Positions 16,824 to 25,379 of a DNA stretch of 43,894 nucleotides are shown here, one piece after another. Numbering within the stretch: the stretch's first letter is position 1; every line of letters starts with the position of its first letter. The position numbers were made by a program, and so were the translations under genes. Source of the DNA: Planctomycetia bacterium (GTDB taxonomy: Bacteria; Planctomycetota; Planctomycetia; Gemmatales; HRBIN36); the NCBI GenBank assembly GCA_016795155.1, contig JAEUIE010000046.1, forward strand, positions 1-43,894, given 5' to 3'. The notes beneath the pieces were generated by a model. That model did not search any database, was not told where the DNA came from, and saw nothing but the letters and a program-made list of their open reading frames with translations.

Positions 16824-17210
16824 ATGAAAACCGAAGTGGATTTTGCCAAGTCAGGTGGACTCGTGCCGGTGATTGCACAGGATCACGAATCTGGCCAAGT
16901 GCTGATGTTAGCCTGGATGAATGAAGAAGCCTTTCAGGAAACACTCAAAACGAGACGTGCCGTCTACTTTAGCCGAAGCCGAAACAAACTCTGGCGAAAG
17001 GGAGAAGAATCAGGGAACGTGCAACAGGTTAAAGACATCCTGATCGACTGCGATGCTGACACGATCCTGCTGAAAGTGGAACAGATCGGCGGTGCAGCCT
17101 GCCACGAGGGATATGCGAGTTGTTTCTTCAGAAAACTGAATACGGACGGGCATGTGCATGCCACCCTGGGTGAGAGGCTGTTTGACCCGAAACAGGTGTA
17201 TCATAAGTAG
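16824..17210 (+). CDS. hisI: Phosphoribosyl-AMP cyclohydrolase
   Basis: A 128-residue enzyme opening the adenine ring of PR-AMP in histidine synthesis. ATG 16824 ([20 protein letters not shown]) is used; the in-frame TTG at 16791 is less likely. The metal sites are plain: [36 protein letters not shown] holds the D-x-D zinc/magnesium site in DCDAD and the CH-x6-C site. [40 protein letters not shown] is the family N-terminal block. It is a stand-alone HisI without a fused HisE phosphohydrolase domain, so hisE must be elsewhere. hisG follows 52 bases downstream. Confidence 0.97.
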   Translation: MKTEVDFAKSGGLVPVIAQDHESGQVLMLAWMNEEAFQETLKTRRAVYFSRSRNKLWRKGEESGNVQQVKDILIDCDADTILLKVEQIGGAACHEGYASCFFRKLNTDGHVHATLGERLFDPKQVYHK

Positions 17211-17212
17211 AA

Positions 17213-17230
17213 AGCTGACAGCTGTCAGCT
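17213..17230. repeat. 18-bp perfect palindrome between hisI and hisG
   Basis: AGCTGACAG followed directly by its reverse complement CTGTCAGCT, two bases after the hisI stop codon. A related partial copy (ATTAGCAATCAG) follows. With no loop it is a poor terminator hairpin. It could be an operator or a member of a dispersed palindromic repeat family of the host; other copies were not seen in this window. Confidence 0.55.
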
Positions 17231-17262
17231 ATTAGCAATCAGAAGAGGAAAGAGAATTATCA

Positions 17263-18141
17263 ATGTCGAGTCAGATACTCAAGTTGGGACTGCCAGCGGG
17301 AAGTTTGCAGCAGGCCACCGCTGAGCTTTTTGCCAAAGCGGGGTTTAAGATCAATTTCCCCAGCCGCAGCTACTATCCTTCCATCGACGATCCGGAAATT
17401 CAGTGTACGCTGCTGCGGGCACAGGAGATGGCACGCTATGTCGAAAATGGGGCGCTCGATTGTGGTTTGACAGGCCACGATTGGGTGCTGGAAACCGGCG
17501 CTGATGTTGAAGAGATCGCTGAACTCACTTACAGCAAAATCAGCCGCAGGCCCGTTCGCTGGGTACTCGCCGTTCCGAATGATTCACCGGTGCAGACGGT
17601 TCAGGATCTTCAAGGCAAACGGATTGCCACCGAAGTGGTCCATTTGACTCGCCGATTTCTGGCACAGCATGGCGTGGAAGCTGATGTAGAATTCAGTTGG
17701 GGTGCCACCGAGGTCAAACCACCTCGCCTGGCCGATGCCATTGTCGATGTCACTGAGACAGGCAGTTCCCTCAAAGCCAATAATCTGCGTGTAGTAGCAG
17801 AACTTCTGCAATCGACTACTCGTTTCATTGCCAACAAGGATGCCCGCCGCGATCCCTGGCGGAAACAGAAAATCCTTGATGTCGTTATGCTTCTGCAAGG
17901 AGCCATGGCAGCAGAAGGTAAAGTGGGACTGATGATGAACGTCATGCGGAAAGACCTTGAAGCAGTGTTGCAACTGCTCCCTGCCCTGCAAACACCTACG
18001 ATTTCCTCGCTGGCTGACCCCACTTGGGTAGACGTCAATACTATCCTCGAAGAAACAACCGTTCGAACTCTGATACCTAAATTGAAAGCTGCCGGTGCCC
18101 GTGGACTGGTGGAATACCCACTGAACAAAATTATTGACTAG
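17263..18141 (+). CDS. hisG: ATP phosphoribosyltransferase, long form
   Basis: A 292-residue enzyme catalysing the first committed step of histidine synthesis, joining ATP and PRPP. The N-terminal half shows [23 protein letters not shown] and [34 protein letters not shown], followed by the PRPP-binding region with [19 protein letters not shown]. The C-terminal ~75 residues ([28 protein letters not shown]...[13 protein letters not shown]) are the HisG_C regulatory domain, so this is the long, histidine-feedback-regulated hexameric form that does not need HisZ. A GAGGAAAGAG ribosome site precedes the ATG. It sits 52 bases after hisI and 9 before an SDR gene. Confidence 0.97.
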   Translation: MSSQILKLGLPAGSLQQATAELFAKAGFKINFPSRSYYPSIDDPEIQCTLLRAQEMARYVENGALDCGLTGHDWVLETGADVEEIAELTYSKISRRPVRWVLAVPNDSPVQTVQDLQGKRIATEVVHLTRRFLAQHGVEADVEFSWGATEVKPPRLADAIVDVTETGSSLKANNLRVVAELLQSTTRFIANKDARRDPWRKQKILDVVMLLQGAMAAEGKVGLMMNVMRKDLEAVLQLLPALQTPTISSLADPTWVDVNTILEETTVRTLIPKLKAAGARGLVEYPLNKIID

Positions 18142-18150
18142 GGAACACCA

Positions 18151-18891
18151 ATGGCTCACTTGGAAAATCGCATTAAGGGAAAAGTCGTACTCATCACCGG
18201 CGGTGGCAGTGGCATTGGCCGGGCTATTGCGTGTACATTATCCCGTGAAGGCGCTCAGGTAGCAATCGCCGGCCGAAATCTCGAAAAGCTGGAAGAAACC
18301 AACCAGCTGGCTGGCGGAAAACTACTCGTAGTAGTCTGCGATGCTACGCAACATGCTCAAGTGGAAAACACGGTTTTCCAGGTGATCAAGACGTTTGGAC
18401 GAATTGACATCCTGATCAACAATGCCGGTATGAATATCAAGGAACGCTACATTCGCAATCTCTCACTGGAAGGCTGGCAACAGACGATTCAGGGGAACCT
18501 GGATTCGGCATTTCTGTTCTCCCGAGCCGTGCTTCCTGGCATGCTGCAACATCGCCAGGGGCACATCATCAATATCTCATCTGTCTCGGGCAAACGGGCA
18601 AACAAGCTGGGAGGCACAGCCTACGCAGCAGCCAAATTTGGCATGACCGCGCTCAGCCATGCTATTGGCCTGGAAGAAGCGGAGAATGGCATTCGCACGA
18701 CAGCCATCTGCCCCGGTGAAGTTGATACGCCAATCCTTGAGCAACGGCCCAACCCGGTGAGTGACGAACGACGTGCTATCATTCTGAAGCCTGAAGATGT
18801 TGCCGAGGCGGTGCTGTATGTTGCCAACCTCAGGCCGGGTGTCTCGGTGCCGGAGATGATCATCACTCCGACAGTACAACCCTATGCGTAA
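18151..18891 (+). CDS. Short-chain dehydrogenase/reductase (SDR)
   Basis: A 246-residue Rossmann-fold oxidoreductase. The NAD(P)-binding TGGGSGIG motif is at 16-23, followed by NNAGM near 91, the catalytic Ser in NISSVSG, and Tyr/Lys in TAYAAAKFG. A DA after the beta-strand (VVCDAT) matches the adenine-ring contact. It resembles classical FabG-like SDRs but ends with a PGVSVPEMIITPTVQPYA tail instead of the usual GG-x-x-x, seen in serine/3-hydroxy acid type SDRs of the YdfG-like group. Its substrate is not known. The start lies 9 bases after hisG, so it shares the transcript. The last bases overlap the following gene in one of its possible starts. Confidence 0.92.
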   Translation: MAHLENRIKGKVVLITGGGSGIGRAIACTLSREGAQVAIAGRNLEKLEETNQLAGGKLLVVVCDATQHAQVENTVFQVIKTFGRIDILINNAGMNIKERYIRNLSLEGWQQTIQGNLDSAFLFSRAVLPGMLQHRQGHIINISSVSGKRANKLGGTAYAAAKFGMTALSHAIGLEEAENGIRTTAICPGEVDTPILEQRPNPVSDERRAIILKPEDVAEAVLYVANLRPGVSVPEMIITPTVQPYA

Positions 18892-18913
18892 TTCTCTTGC
18901 GGATTATCTATTG

Positions 18914-19309
18914 ATGAAACAACTCTACCAGTCCCTCGTCCTTGGCTTCATTTGCTACTTCAGCACCGGCTGTTTTGTTGCACCAGGACAGACCCTGCTC
19001 ACTGTACAGATCGAGCAGGATGGAACCAGCATTCTGGAATCATTATGGGGCGTATCGGACAGCCTGACGAAGCCGGAAGCCTGGAAGACTCTCGTAAACG
19101 CCACACTCGAACCAGTCAATGGCTGGCAACCCGCTGCACCCGGTGGGGACAACGCTATCGTAAAGGGACAGGTCACGATTCAGTTGAACCATACTGCAAA
19201 TCCCTACATCATTCTGAAAACCGAGGAGCTGAAACTGGTGAAAGACAAGACAGGCAAATGGAAGTTATCGAAGGAGACCATTGATAAGCTGGCACAGGAT
19301 GTGAAATAG
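18914..19309 (+). CDS. Small putative lipoprotein of unknown function
   Basis: A 131-residue protein from ATG 18914 (MKQLYQSLVLGFICYFSTGCFVAPG); the in-frame ATG at 18884 would overlap the SDR by 8 bases. The start chosen gives a lysine, a hydrophobic core and a Cys within STGC at residue ~20, a weak lipobox, so export with lipid attachment is plausible but not certain. The mature part is a polar domain (TLLTVQIEQDGTSILESLWGV...LKTEELKLVKDKTGKWKLSKETIDKL) resembling small beta/alpha domains with a DKTGKWKL turn. It is likely in one transcript with the SDR. The function is unknown. Confidence 0.6.
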   Translation: MKQLYQSLVLGFICYFSTGCFVAPGQTLLTVQIEQDGTSILESLWGVSDSLTKPEAWKTLVNATLEPVNGWQPAAPGGDNAIVKGQVTIQLNHTANPYIILKTEELKLVKDKTGKWKLSKETIDKLAQDVK

Positions 19310-19319
19310 CCTATAGGCT
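19308..19319. repeat. 12-bp palindrome spanning two convergent stop codons
   Basis: AGCCTATAGGCT is a perfect palindrome. It contains the TAG stop of the lipoprotein gene and, on the other strand, the TAG stop of the asparaginase-like gene, which are one base apart. It has no loop and no U-run, so it is not a normal terminator; convergent transcription simply meets here. Confidence 0.5.
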
Positions 19320-19796
19320 CTCAAATAGACCTAACTGCCTGTTCTTACGCACTTGATTCCAAGGCCAGACTTGCCCATTCATGGCAACGTATACGCCATG
19401 ACATGCACATTGAGCAGCAGCCAGGGCAAAACCCAGGTTGAATAAAGAATCCGATTCAGTGATGGCGTAAGGCACCATGGCGCCTGTCATGATGATGGTC
19501 TTGGCCAGTTGAGCCTCTCCCAGAAGCTTGGCTGTCTCCACCATCGTATCGGTGCCATGCACCACTACTACTGCTTCTTCCGGCGCATTTTGACACGCTT
19601 TAAGGATGCGCTGGCGGTCTTCATCGTTCATGTGCAGGCTGTCTTTGAGCAGGCACACTTCGATAATGATGGGCAGTGTGACGCGAGCCTGCTTCAGAAT
19701 GGCAGGAAGATGGCTTTCACGAAAAGTCAGTTCACCCCGGATGGCATCGTAATACTTGTCAAAGGTACCGCCGGTGATCAAGATGCGCAAACTCAT
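19311..19796 (-). CDS. Asparaginase-like N-terminal-domain protein (short form)
   Basis: A 161-residue protein (from ATG 19796, MSLRILITGGTFDKYY; a TTG two codons upstream is less likely). It has the asparaginase first-threonine motif ITGGTFDK (6-13) and the second-threonine motif VVVHGTDTMVETAKLL (about 77-92), including the HGTDT active-site loop. The whole enzyme family is normally ~330 residues with a C-terminal domain completing the tetramer; here only the catalytic N-terminal domain exists, ending at NRQLGLFESL. Short forms of this kind occur as a separate clade. Amide hydrolysis of asparagine or a related amino-acid amide is probable, but the missing domain makes the true substrate uncertain. 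Confidence 0.85.
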   Translation of the reverse strand: MSLRILITGGTFDKYYDAIRGELTFRESHLPAILKQARVTLPIIIEVCLLKDSLHMNDEDRQRILKACQNAPEEAVVVVHGTDTMVETAKLLGEAQLAKTIIMTGAMVPYAITESDSLFNLGFALAAAQCACHGVYVAMNGQVWPWNQVRKNRQLGLFESL

Positions 19797-19925
19797 GTTC
19801 AATTTCCAGAATGATATCGCGTATTGTAGTTAAACTGAAACCTGTCTAGAAAGTCTGCATTAGTTGCTTGCAATCTTCCCTGCACTAGCGTATCAACAGT
19901 GAATTCATCCCCGGAGTTATTCAAC

Positions 19926-21113
19926 ATGTCTTCTGATACTGTGCAATATGTACTGACCGATACCGTGCATGCCGACAAGTGGATGGATAACTGGAGCCTG
20001 ACTTCACAGCAACTGCCTGGACATCATCCGGTCACACCGTGGAAACTGAGCAAGCGAACGTTGCAGGGCGGCAAACGGCATGGTGTGGACCTGATTGAAC
20101 TTGATAACGGCGCTTTGCAATTGAGCATCCTGCCTACACGAGGCATGAGCATCTGGCGGGGCCAGTATCAATCGATACGACTGGGCTGGGATGCCCCCAT
20201 TCATGGGCCGGTGCATCCGCAATGGGTACATCTGGAAGATCGTGGCGGGCTTGGCTGGCTCGATGGTTTTGATGAATGGATTGTCCGGTGCGGTCTGGCA
20301 TTCAACGGCCCGCCTGGTGATGACCTGGGAAAATTCATCACGCTGCATGGCCGTATTGCCAACACGCCGGCACACTTTGTTGGGGTGAGAGTGCAACAGA
20401 CTCCGCCTTACACCATTGAAGTTGTAGGAAGAGTACAGGAATCCAGCCTGTTTGGAGACCAACTTCACCTGACGACTATTCTGAGTACCACACCTGGAAG
20501 TAACCGTTTTACGATTCAGGATATGGTGGAGAATCGTTCCAGCCGGGAAACGGAAATGCAGATGCTTTATCACTGCAATTTCGGCCCGCCACTCCTGGGT
20601 GCAGGCAGCAGATTGAAAGTGCCTGCTGCGAAAATTACGCCTCGCGATGCTGTTGCAGCAGCGCAGATCGAAAACTTCGAATCTTATGCTGGCCCAACAA
20701 CGGGCCAATCGGAACTTGTCAATTACTATCAACCCAAGGCAGATGAAAAAGGTGAGACACTGGCAGTTCTTCATGCCGCCGACCTGAACAGTGCCTGCGC
20801 TGTCCGGTTCAACACCAGAGAACTGCCCTGGTTCATTGCCTGGAAGAACACAGCATCAATACAGGATGGTTATGTTACGGGTCTTGAGCCAGCCACTGGC
20901 TTTCCGAATTTCAAAGGAGTCGAACGGAAACACCACCGGCTGGTGAAGCTGGCCGCAGGTGCGAAATGGATTGCGAGCCTGACTTTCGAGTTGGAAAACA
21001 ACAAGGTAGGCGTTGAGCGATTGCTCAGCGATGTCGCCAGACTGCAGGGAACGGAATTGCCTCAAGTCTGCAGGCAGCCTGATCCTGTTTGGAGTGGCAT
21101 TGAAGGAAAATAA
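19926..21113 (+). CDS. DUF4432 family aldose-epimerase-like protein
   Basis: A 395-residue protein from ATG 19926 (MSSDTVQYVLTD), chosen because a GGAG lies 9 bases upstream; the in-frame GTG at 19899 is less likely. It has the galactose-mutarotase-like beta-sandwich pattern of DUF4432: LSILPTRGMSIWRGQY (about 64-80), LDGFDEWIVRCGL, FITLHGRIANTPAHFV, and YHCNFGPPLLGAGS with likely catalytic His, plus GLEPATGFPNFKGVER near the C-terminus. The family is thought to act on sugar anomers, but the reaction is not established. No signal peptide is seen, so it should be cytosolic. Neighbours are unrelated. Confidence 0.88.
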   Translation: MSSDTVQYVLTDTVHADKWMDNWSLTSQQLPGHHPVTPWKLSKRTLQGGKRHGVDLIELDNGALQLSILPTRGMSIWRGQYQSIRLGWDAPIHGPVHPQWVHLEDRGGLGWLDGFDEWIVRCGLAFNGPPGDDLGKFITLHGRIANTPAHFVGVRVQQTPPYTIEVVGRVQESSLFGDQLHLTTILSTTPGSNRFTIQDMVENRSSRETEMQMLYHCNFGPPLLGAGSRLKVPAAKITPRDAVAAAQIENFESYAGPTTGQSELVNYYQPKADEKGETLAVLHAADLNSACAVRFNTRELPWFIAWKNTASIQDGYVTGLEPATGFPNFKGVERKHHRLVKLAAGAKWIASLTFELENNKVGVERLLSDVARLQGTELPQVCRQPDPVWSGIEGK

Positions 21114-21164
21114 GAGTACACTAGTTGAGACATATCACCTGGCAGTTTCATACTGGTTATCCTT

Positions 21165-23462
21165 ATGTCCACTTTGATCGACAGGCAGTTGATGAGCCTG
21201 TATGTGACCCTGATGTTGAGCGTAGCTTGCCTGGGCTATGCGGAGTTGGGGCAGCAATTGCCTGAAACGGCAGTATTTTACCCGATCATGTTCCTGGCAC
21301 TGGGTTGTGCCTATTGGGCAGAAGGCAAATTCAGCCTTTCGATCATGGTTTCCAATATCCTCGCGACCGTGGTTCTTCTGGGTAGTTTTATCTGGCTGGT
21401 AATCAACGCAGATCGAAATATCGAAAGTCTCGACGATATGGACACCATCAGAACGCTGGTGGCACGCACCGGACCTATTCTCTGCTCGCTGCTGCTGGCA
21501 AAACTGTTTCGTCCCAAGACCATCAGCGATCAGTGGCTTTTACAACTGCTCGGTCTGGTGCAGGTGATCCTGGCCAGCGTACTGGCGATGAGCAGCAGGC
21601 TCGACCGCGACGCGCCACTGTTCCCTGTGTTGATGCTCATGTACCTGGCCAGTTTGGCCTGGGCGTTTCGGCTTTTTTACATTCGCCAGCAGGTGGAACT
21701 GCTTTCACAATCTTCGGTCTCCAACCAGAAGACGGCGCAGGAAGTGCAGTGGTTCTCGCTGCAGCCTCTGGGATGGTTTTTACTGTGCTTCGTGCTGACC
21801 GTGATTATTTTCTTCTGCCTACCACGAGGTGGAATTGAAGCCAGCCTGCTGCAGGGTTTGGATGGCAGTGAAACCGGAGCCACCTCCAAAATCGATCTCA
21901 ATGCAGAAGGAACCGTGGAAACCAGTGATGAAAAGGTGATGCGTGTGTGGGCCCGCAATACCAGTGGCCCGGTCGCATTGCCGGAAGGCATCAGGTTGCG
22001 AGGCTCAACACTGTGCGTGTTCAACGACAACACCAAAATCTGGGCTCCTTTTCCTGCCTCCTCGGTCATTCCACAGCAGATACCTTCCACGCCGCCCCAA
22101 CTCCAACCCGGAATTACCCGGATGGAGTTTGATATTGATGTGGCTCAGGTGCAGGAACTCGGAAAACCACGCCGCTCTCGATTATCCTCGGAATACACCA
22201 TTCCTCTTTACCTTGCCGATCCACCAGTCACCAACCGCAACATCGCGCGACAATTCAGTATGACTCCCATTGGCAGAATGCCCACGCCAATAAATATCAA
22301 CCTTTTTGAAGGGTTATTCTGGCTCAGCAGTGGCCAGAAAATTCCCACACTTTCTTTGACACACGACTATACTGGCAAATTAAACGCTACCGAGTGGTTA
22401 CAAACCATTCGTGATCTTCCAACCGATTACTTTAATTATCTGAAAATCCTCAAGAAAATTCCGGCTCGGGTTGCTGAGACCGGGAAAATAGCCACACTGA
22501 GTCTGGACGTTTTGAAGAAAGCCAACCTGACTTCAACTTCGCCCGATCGTGACAAGGCATTGGCACTGGAAAAATTCCTGGCATCACCACCTTATCAGTA
22601 TTCACTGGATCGAAAGAAACAGGATACGCAGATCGATCCGACGGAAGATTTTCTGTTCAACGTCAAGGAAGGGCATTGTGAGCGTTACGCTTCGGCACTC
22701 GTCATCATGTTGAGAACTATCGGCGTTCCTGCCCGTATAGTCATTGGCTACCGCGGAGCGGAGTGGAATGATCTCGGCGGTTTTTATACCATCAGGCAAT
22801 ATCACGCACACGCCTGGGTAGAAGCGCTCGTGGGAGAAGAAAGGCTAGCCGATGGCACTACCCAGCTTCGCTGGCAGGTTCTGGATGCTACCCCATTTTC
22901 CACAGCACGACACAACGATGATTCATTCACCACCCCCATCACTTTTGCGAGGTTTCTCTGGGAGTTCTTCATTCTTGATTTTGCCGGGCAGGCACAACGC
23001 AACAAGCTGATGTCGCAATTGCAGAACACCCCACTGGGAAAGCTGTATGCCTGGTGGACATCACTTTCCACCCCGCAAACCATTCTGCTATTAGTGGGAC
23101 TGGTTCTGTGCATGGCTGGCCTGGTCTGGCTACTGCAACGCTGGCGGAGAATCCGGAAACAACGGAAGTTGAACAGACTGAATCACGCAGAGGTCATCAT
23201 TCCCTTTTATGCCCGATTCCTCAGTTGGGCACAATCGCAGGGATGGACAAAATCTAAACATCAGACTCCATCAGAATTTGCTTCGGTAGTGCAAGCGAAA
23301 CTGCAGCAGGCCAAAGTTGCCGATTCCATTGCCAGCATTCCTGCTGCACTTGTACCTCCGTATTATGCGGTAAGGTTTGGTGGCCAGTCATTGAACAGCG
23401 CTGATTCAAGTTCTCTCAACGACCAGTTGAAAACTCTGCAAACCTGTCTGAAATCCACCTGA
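21165..23462 (+). CDS. TgpA-like membrane transglutaminase-domain protein
   Basis: A 765-residue membrane protein. The N-terminal ~200 residues form about six to seven membrane helices (TgpA_N/DUF3488 type), followed by a long periplasmic part. The papain-like transglutaminase core holds the catalytic triad Cys505 (EGHCERYASAL), His549 (QYHAHAWVEAL) and Asp574 (QVLDATP). A last membrane helix (TILLLVGLVLCMAGLVWLLQRW) precedes a cytosolic DUF4129-like tail. This domain order is that of TgpA, an essential periplasm-facing protein in Pseudomonas whose exact substrate is unknown. In many planctomycetes it clusters with a MoxR ATPase and a DUF58 protein; neither is present here, which is a mild oddity. 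Confidence 0.93.
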   Translation: MSTLIDRQLMSLYVTLMLSVACLGYAELGQQLPETAVFYPIMFLALGCAYWAEGKFSLSIMVSNILATVVLLGSFIWLVINADRNIESLDDMDTIRTLVARTGPILCSLLLAKLFRPKTISDQWLLQLLGLVQVILASVLAMSSRLDRDAPLFPVLMLMYLASLAWAFRLFYIRQQVELLSQSSVSNQKTAQEVQWFSLQPLGWFLLCFVLTVIIFFCLPRGGIEASLLQGLDGSETGATSKIDLNAEGTVETSDEKVMRVWARNTSGPVALPEGIRLRGSTLCVFNDNTKIWAPFPASSVIPQQIPSTPPQLQPGITRMEFDIDVAQVQELGKPRRSRLSSEYTIPLYLADPPVTNRNIARQFSMTPIGRMPTPININLFEGLFWLSSGQKIPTLSLTHDYTGKLNATEWLQTIRDLPTDYFNYLKILKKIPARVAETGKIATLSLDVLKKANLTSTSPDRDKALALEKFLASPPYQYSLDRKKQDTQIDPTEDFLFNVKEGHCERYASALVIMLRTIGVPARIVIGYRGAEWNDLGGFYTIRQYHAHAWVEALVGEERLADGTTQLRWQVLDATPFSTARHNDDSFTTPITFARFLWEFFILDFAGQAQRNKLMSQLQNTPLGKLYAWWTSLSTPQTILLLVGLVLCMAGLVWLLQRWRRIRKQRKLNRLNHAEVIIPFYARFLSWAQSQGWTKSKHQTPSEFASVVQAKLQQAKVADSIASIPAALVPPYYAVRFGGQSLNSADSSSLNDQLKTLQTCLKST

Positions 23463-23475
23463 GGTTTTCCATCGC

Positions 23476-24066
23476 ATGGCACATCCGCATCTCGTTTCAT
23501 CGGCAGATACAGGACTGCTGGTCATTGACGTTCAGGAAAAACTGTTCCACATGGTGATCCGGAACGAAGCGGTGGAACGCGATATCCTGTTCATGATCGA
23601 TGCTGCCCAGGCCGTCAACATTCCCATCCTGGCGACGGAGCAGTATCCCAAGGGGCTTGGTGGAACCATTAGCAGTGTGGCCAGCAAGCTGTCTGGTCCC
23701 AAGCCAGACAAGCTCAGTTTCAGTTGCTGTGGCAACCCGGAAGTAGTCCAGTTTTTCAAGAAGGAAGTTCGACCCAAGCTGATTTTGATTGGCATCGAAA
23801 CACATGTATGCGTTCAGCAAACCGCTCTCGATCTGTTAACTCATGGCTTTGAAGTATTCCTGCCTGTCGACGCCGTTTCGTGCCGATATCCACTGGATCA
23901 TCACACCGGGTTAAGGCGCATGGAACAGGCAGGTGTGGTTCTGACCACCGTGGAAGCACTGGCTTTTGAATTGGTTGGTGCAGCGGGTACACCGGAATTC
24001 AAGACAATCAGTAAGCTTGTGCAGGAACGGATGAAACACCTTGCTGCAAACGCTGTAAATCATTGA
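23476..24066 (+). CDS. Isochorismatase-family cysteine hydrolase
   Basis: A 196-residue alpha/beta hydrolase. The Asp-Lys-Cys triad is visible: Asp18 in TGLLVIDVQEKL, Lys79 in KPDKLSFSCC, and Cys112 in IGIETHVCVQQTALDLL, with the usual cis-peptide before Cys. It resembles the YcaC/YecD-type hydrolases of nicotinamidase or hydrolase type rather than true isochorismatase. It begins 13 bases after the transglutaminase stop and could share its transcript. The last 59 bases overlap the end of the convergent peptidase gene. Substrate unknown; the enzyme is cytosolic. Confidence 0.93.
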   Translation: MAHPHLVSSADTGLLVIDVQEKLFHMVIRNEAVERDILFMIDAAQAVNIPILATEQYPKGLGGTISSVASKLSGPKPDKLSFSCCGNPEVVQFFKKEVRPKLILIGIETHVCVQQTALDLLTHGFEVFLPVDAVSCRYPLDHHTGLRRMEQAGVVLTTVEALAFELVGAAGTPEFKTISKLVQERMKHLAANAVNH

Positions 24067-25177
24067 CCGGCAACGCTCGATAAGCATTTTCACAAAGTGC
24101 TACGCCTTGATGCAATACACTGTTTCGCCATGCGAACGAAGGTGGAATGAAGGTTTCCTGAACCAATTTCTTGGCTGCCTGATATCGTTTGTCGTCGGGA
24201 TCAAGTGCGTAGTGTGATCGAAGTTCTTCCACCAGCGAACGCAGCACACGCACGCCTCCATAGGTACCGAACTCAGCAGCAGCATATCGATAGTTGGCCT
24301 GCGGGAAAATGATCTGTTTCATCCAGGGACCTATCGTTCCCCTGGCAAGGTAAGCTGTTGATTGTGAAGTAACTGGTTCCACCATGTCGCGTGGAGCCCA
24401 GGCGTTCCACCACTGATAGTCATCATCACCAACTTGGGAATCAATCAACAGGCGTCCCGAGGCCCATTTGCCAAGACCTGTATGGAAATCGAGATGAACG
24501 ATATTTCGTGCACCGGGCACCACTACTGCAGTTTTCCACTGCAGGTGAGTCAGCGTTTGAGAAGGTGCTTTACCCCCAAAAAAGAGACCTTCGGGAAACT
24601 CATACTGACCCACCGGTAGACTGGCTTGCAATGCCGCTTTGCTGTATCGGCTGATCAGCCACCATGCCTCAAGGTAGAAATTGTGATAGATTCTGCGTGG
24701 ACGATGCGGATTGAAAGTCTGGTAGACATATCGAAACAGTGGATGAGACCCCTGGTACTTCTCACCGGGAAGCAGGAAATTGCGATTTAGATCGATATTA
24801 TCTTCATTGGCCCGACGAACCCAGGCGTAGCCAAATGGGTTAAGCGCATGGAGGAAAAGAATACCCTGATGGGGGTCCGGTTTCTTTGAAGCCAGTCGAT
24901 TCAGCAGTTCCAGTTGCACTGCTGAGCCGAACGGCCCCTCAGTGCCGTGCAAACCCGAAGAAACGATCAACCAATTCGCAGCATGCGGATTTCCCCAGCG
25001 GGCAACATCGATGTTTAATTCAGTCTGCCTGGGGCCCGGTGCCTGAAGAGGCCAGCTTTCCACATCACAATGAGCATGATGAGCAGCTTCAAGAAATCGT
25101 TCGCGAGCCTCCGCATAACCGGAGGGGAATAAGTGCACTTTCAGAGCTGAAGCAGGTTTATGGCGAAGCATGTGCAT
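24008..25177 (-). CDS. DUF2817 / M14-like zinc carboxypeptidase
   Basis: A 389-residue protein from ATG 25177; the frame stays open to 25381, but that start would overlap the divergent PSP1 gene start and remove the promoter gap. The zinc site is VSSGLHGTEGPFGSA (His77 and Glu80), with the third ligand in IVHLDFHTGLG, and the catalytic Glu probably in AAEFGTYGGVRVL. This fits DUF2817, a branch of the M14 carboxypeptidase clan whose substrates are mostly unknown. No signal peptide is seen from this start, so it should be cytosolic. The 3' end overlaps the isochorismatase-like gene tail by 59 bases on the other strand. Confidence 0.88.
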   Translation of the reverse strand: MHMLRHKPASALKVHLFPSGYAEARERFLEAAHHAHCDVESWPLQAPGPRQTELNIDVARWGNPHAANWLIVSSGLHGTEGPFGSAVQLELLNRLASKKPDPHQGILFLHALNPFGYAWVRRANEDNIDLNRNFLLPGEKYQGSHPLFRYVYQTFNPHRPRRIYHNFYLEAWWLISRYSKAALQASLPVGQYEFPEGLFFGGKAPSQTLTHLQWKTAVVVPGARNIVHLDFHTGLGKWASGRLLIDSQVGDDDYQWWNAWAPRDMVEPVTSQSTAYLARGTIGPWMKQIIFPQANYRYAAAEFGTYGGVRVLRSLVEELRSHYALDPDDKRYQAAKKLVQETFIPPSFAWRNSVLHQGVALCENAYRALPVNDLQRLQQGVSSVPAQAY

Positions 25178-25331
25178 GACATCAGCCCCAGTATATTTAA
25201 CTGGAAGAATGAGTCTTGTACCCTCCAGCTTAAACCAAAGAACCCCACAATGCATGAAATCCTGTTGCTTTTTAACTATCTTCCCATCATCATTCCTCGT
25301 TACAATCAGCAAGAGAGAAGTTAAGAATAAA

Positions 25332-25363
25332 GCAGCACCTGAGTGAGTTCGATGCTGCCTTTT
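25332..25363 (+). promoter_or_regulatory. Possible leader hairpin before the PSP1 gene
   Basis: GCAGCA (25332-25337) pairs with TGCTGC (25353-25358), with a 15-base loop and CTTTT after it, 16 bases ahead of the PSP1 ATG. The short stem and large loop are weak, so this is only a candidate attenuator. Confidence 0.25.
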
Positions 25364-25379
25364 GATAATCAGCCCTCGC

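Noticed and set aside
20004-20774. Minus-strand ORF of 256 codons
   Set aside because: It is antisense to the DUF4432 gene and has no family signal.
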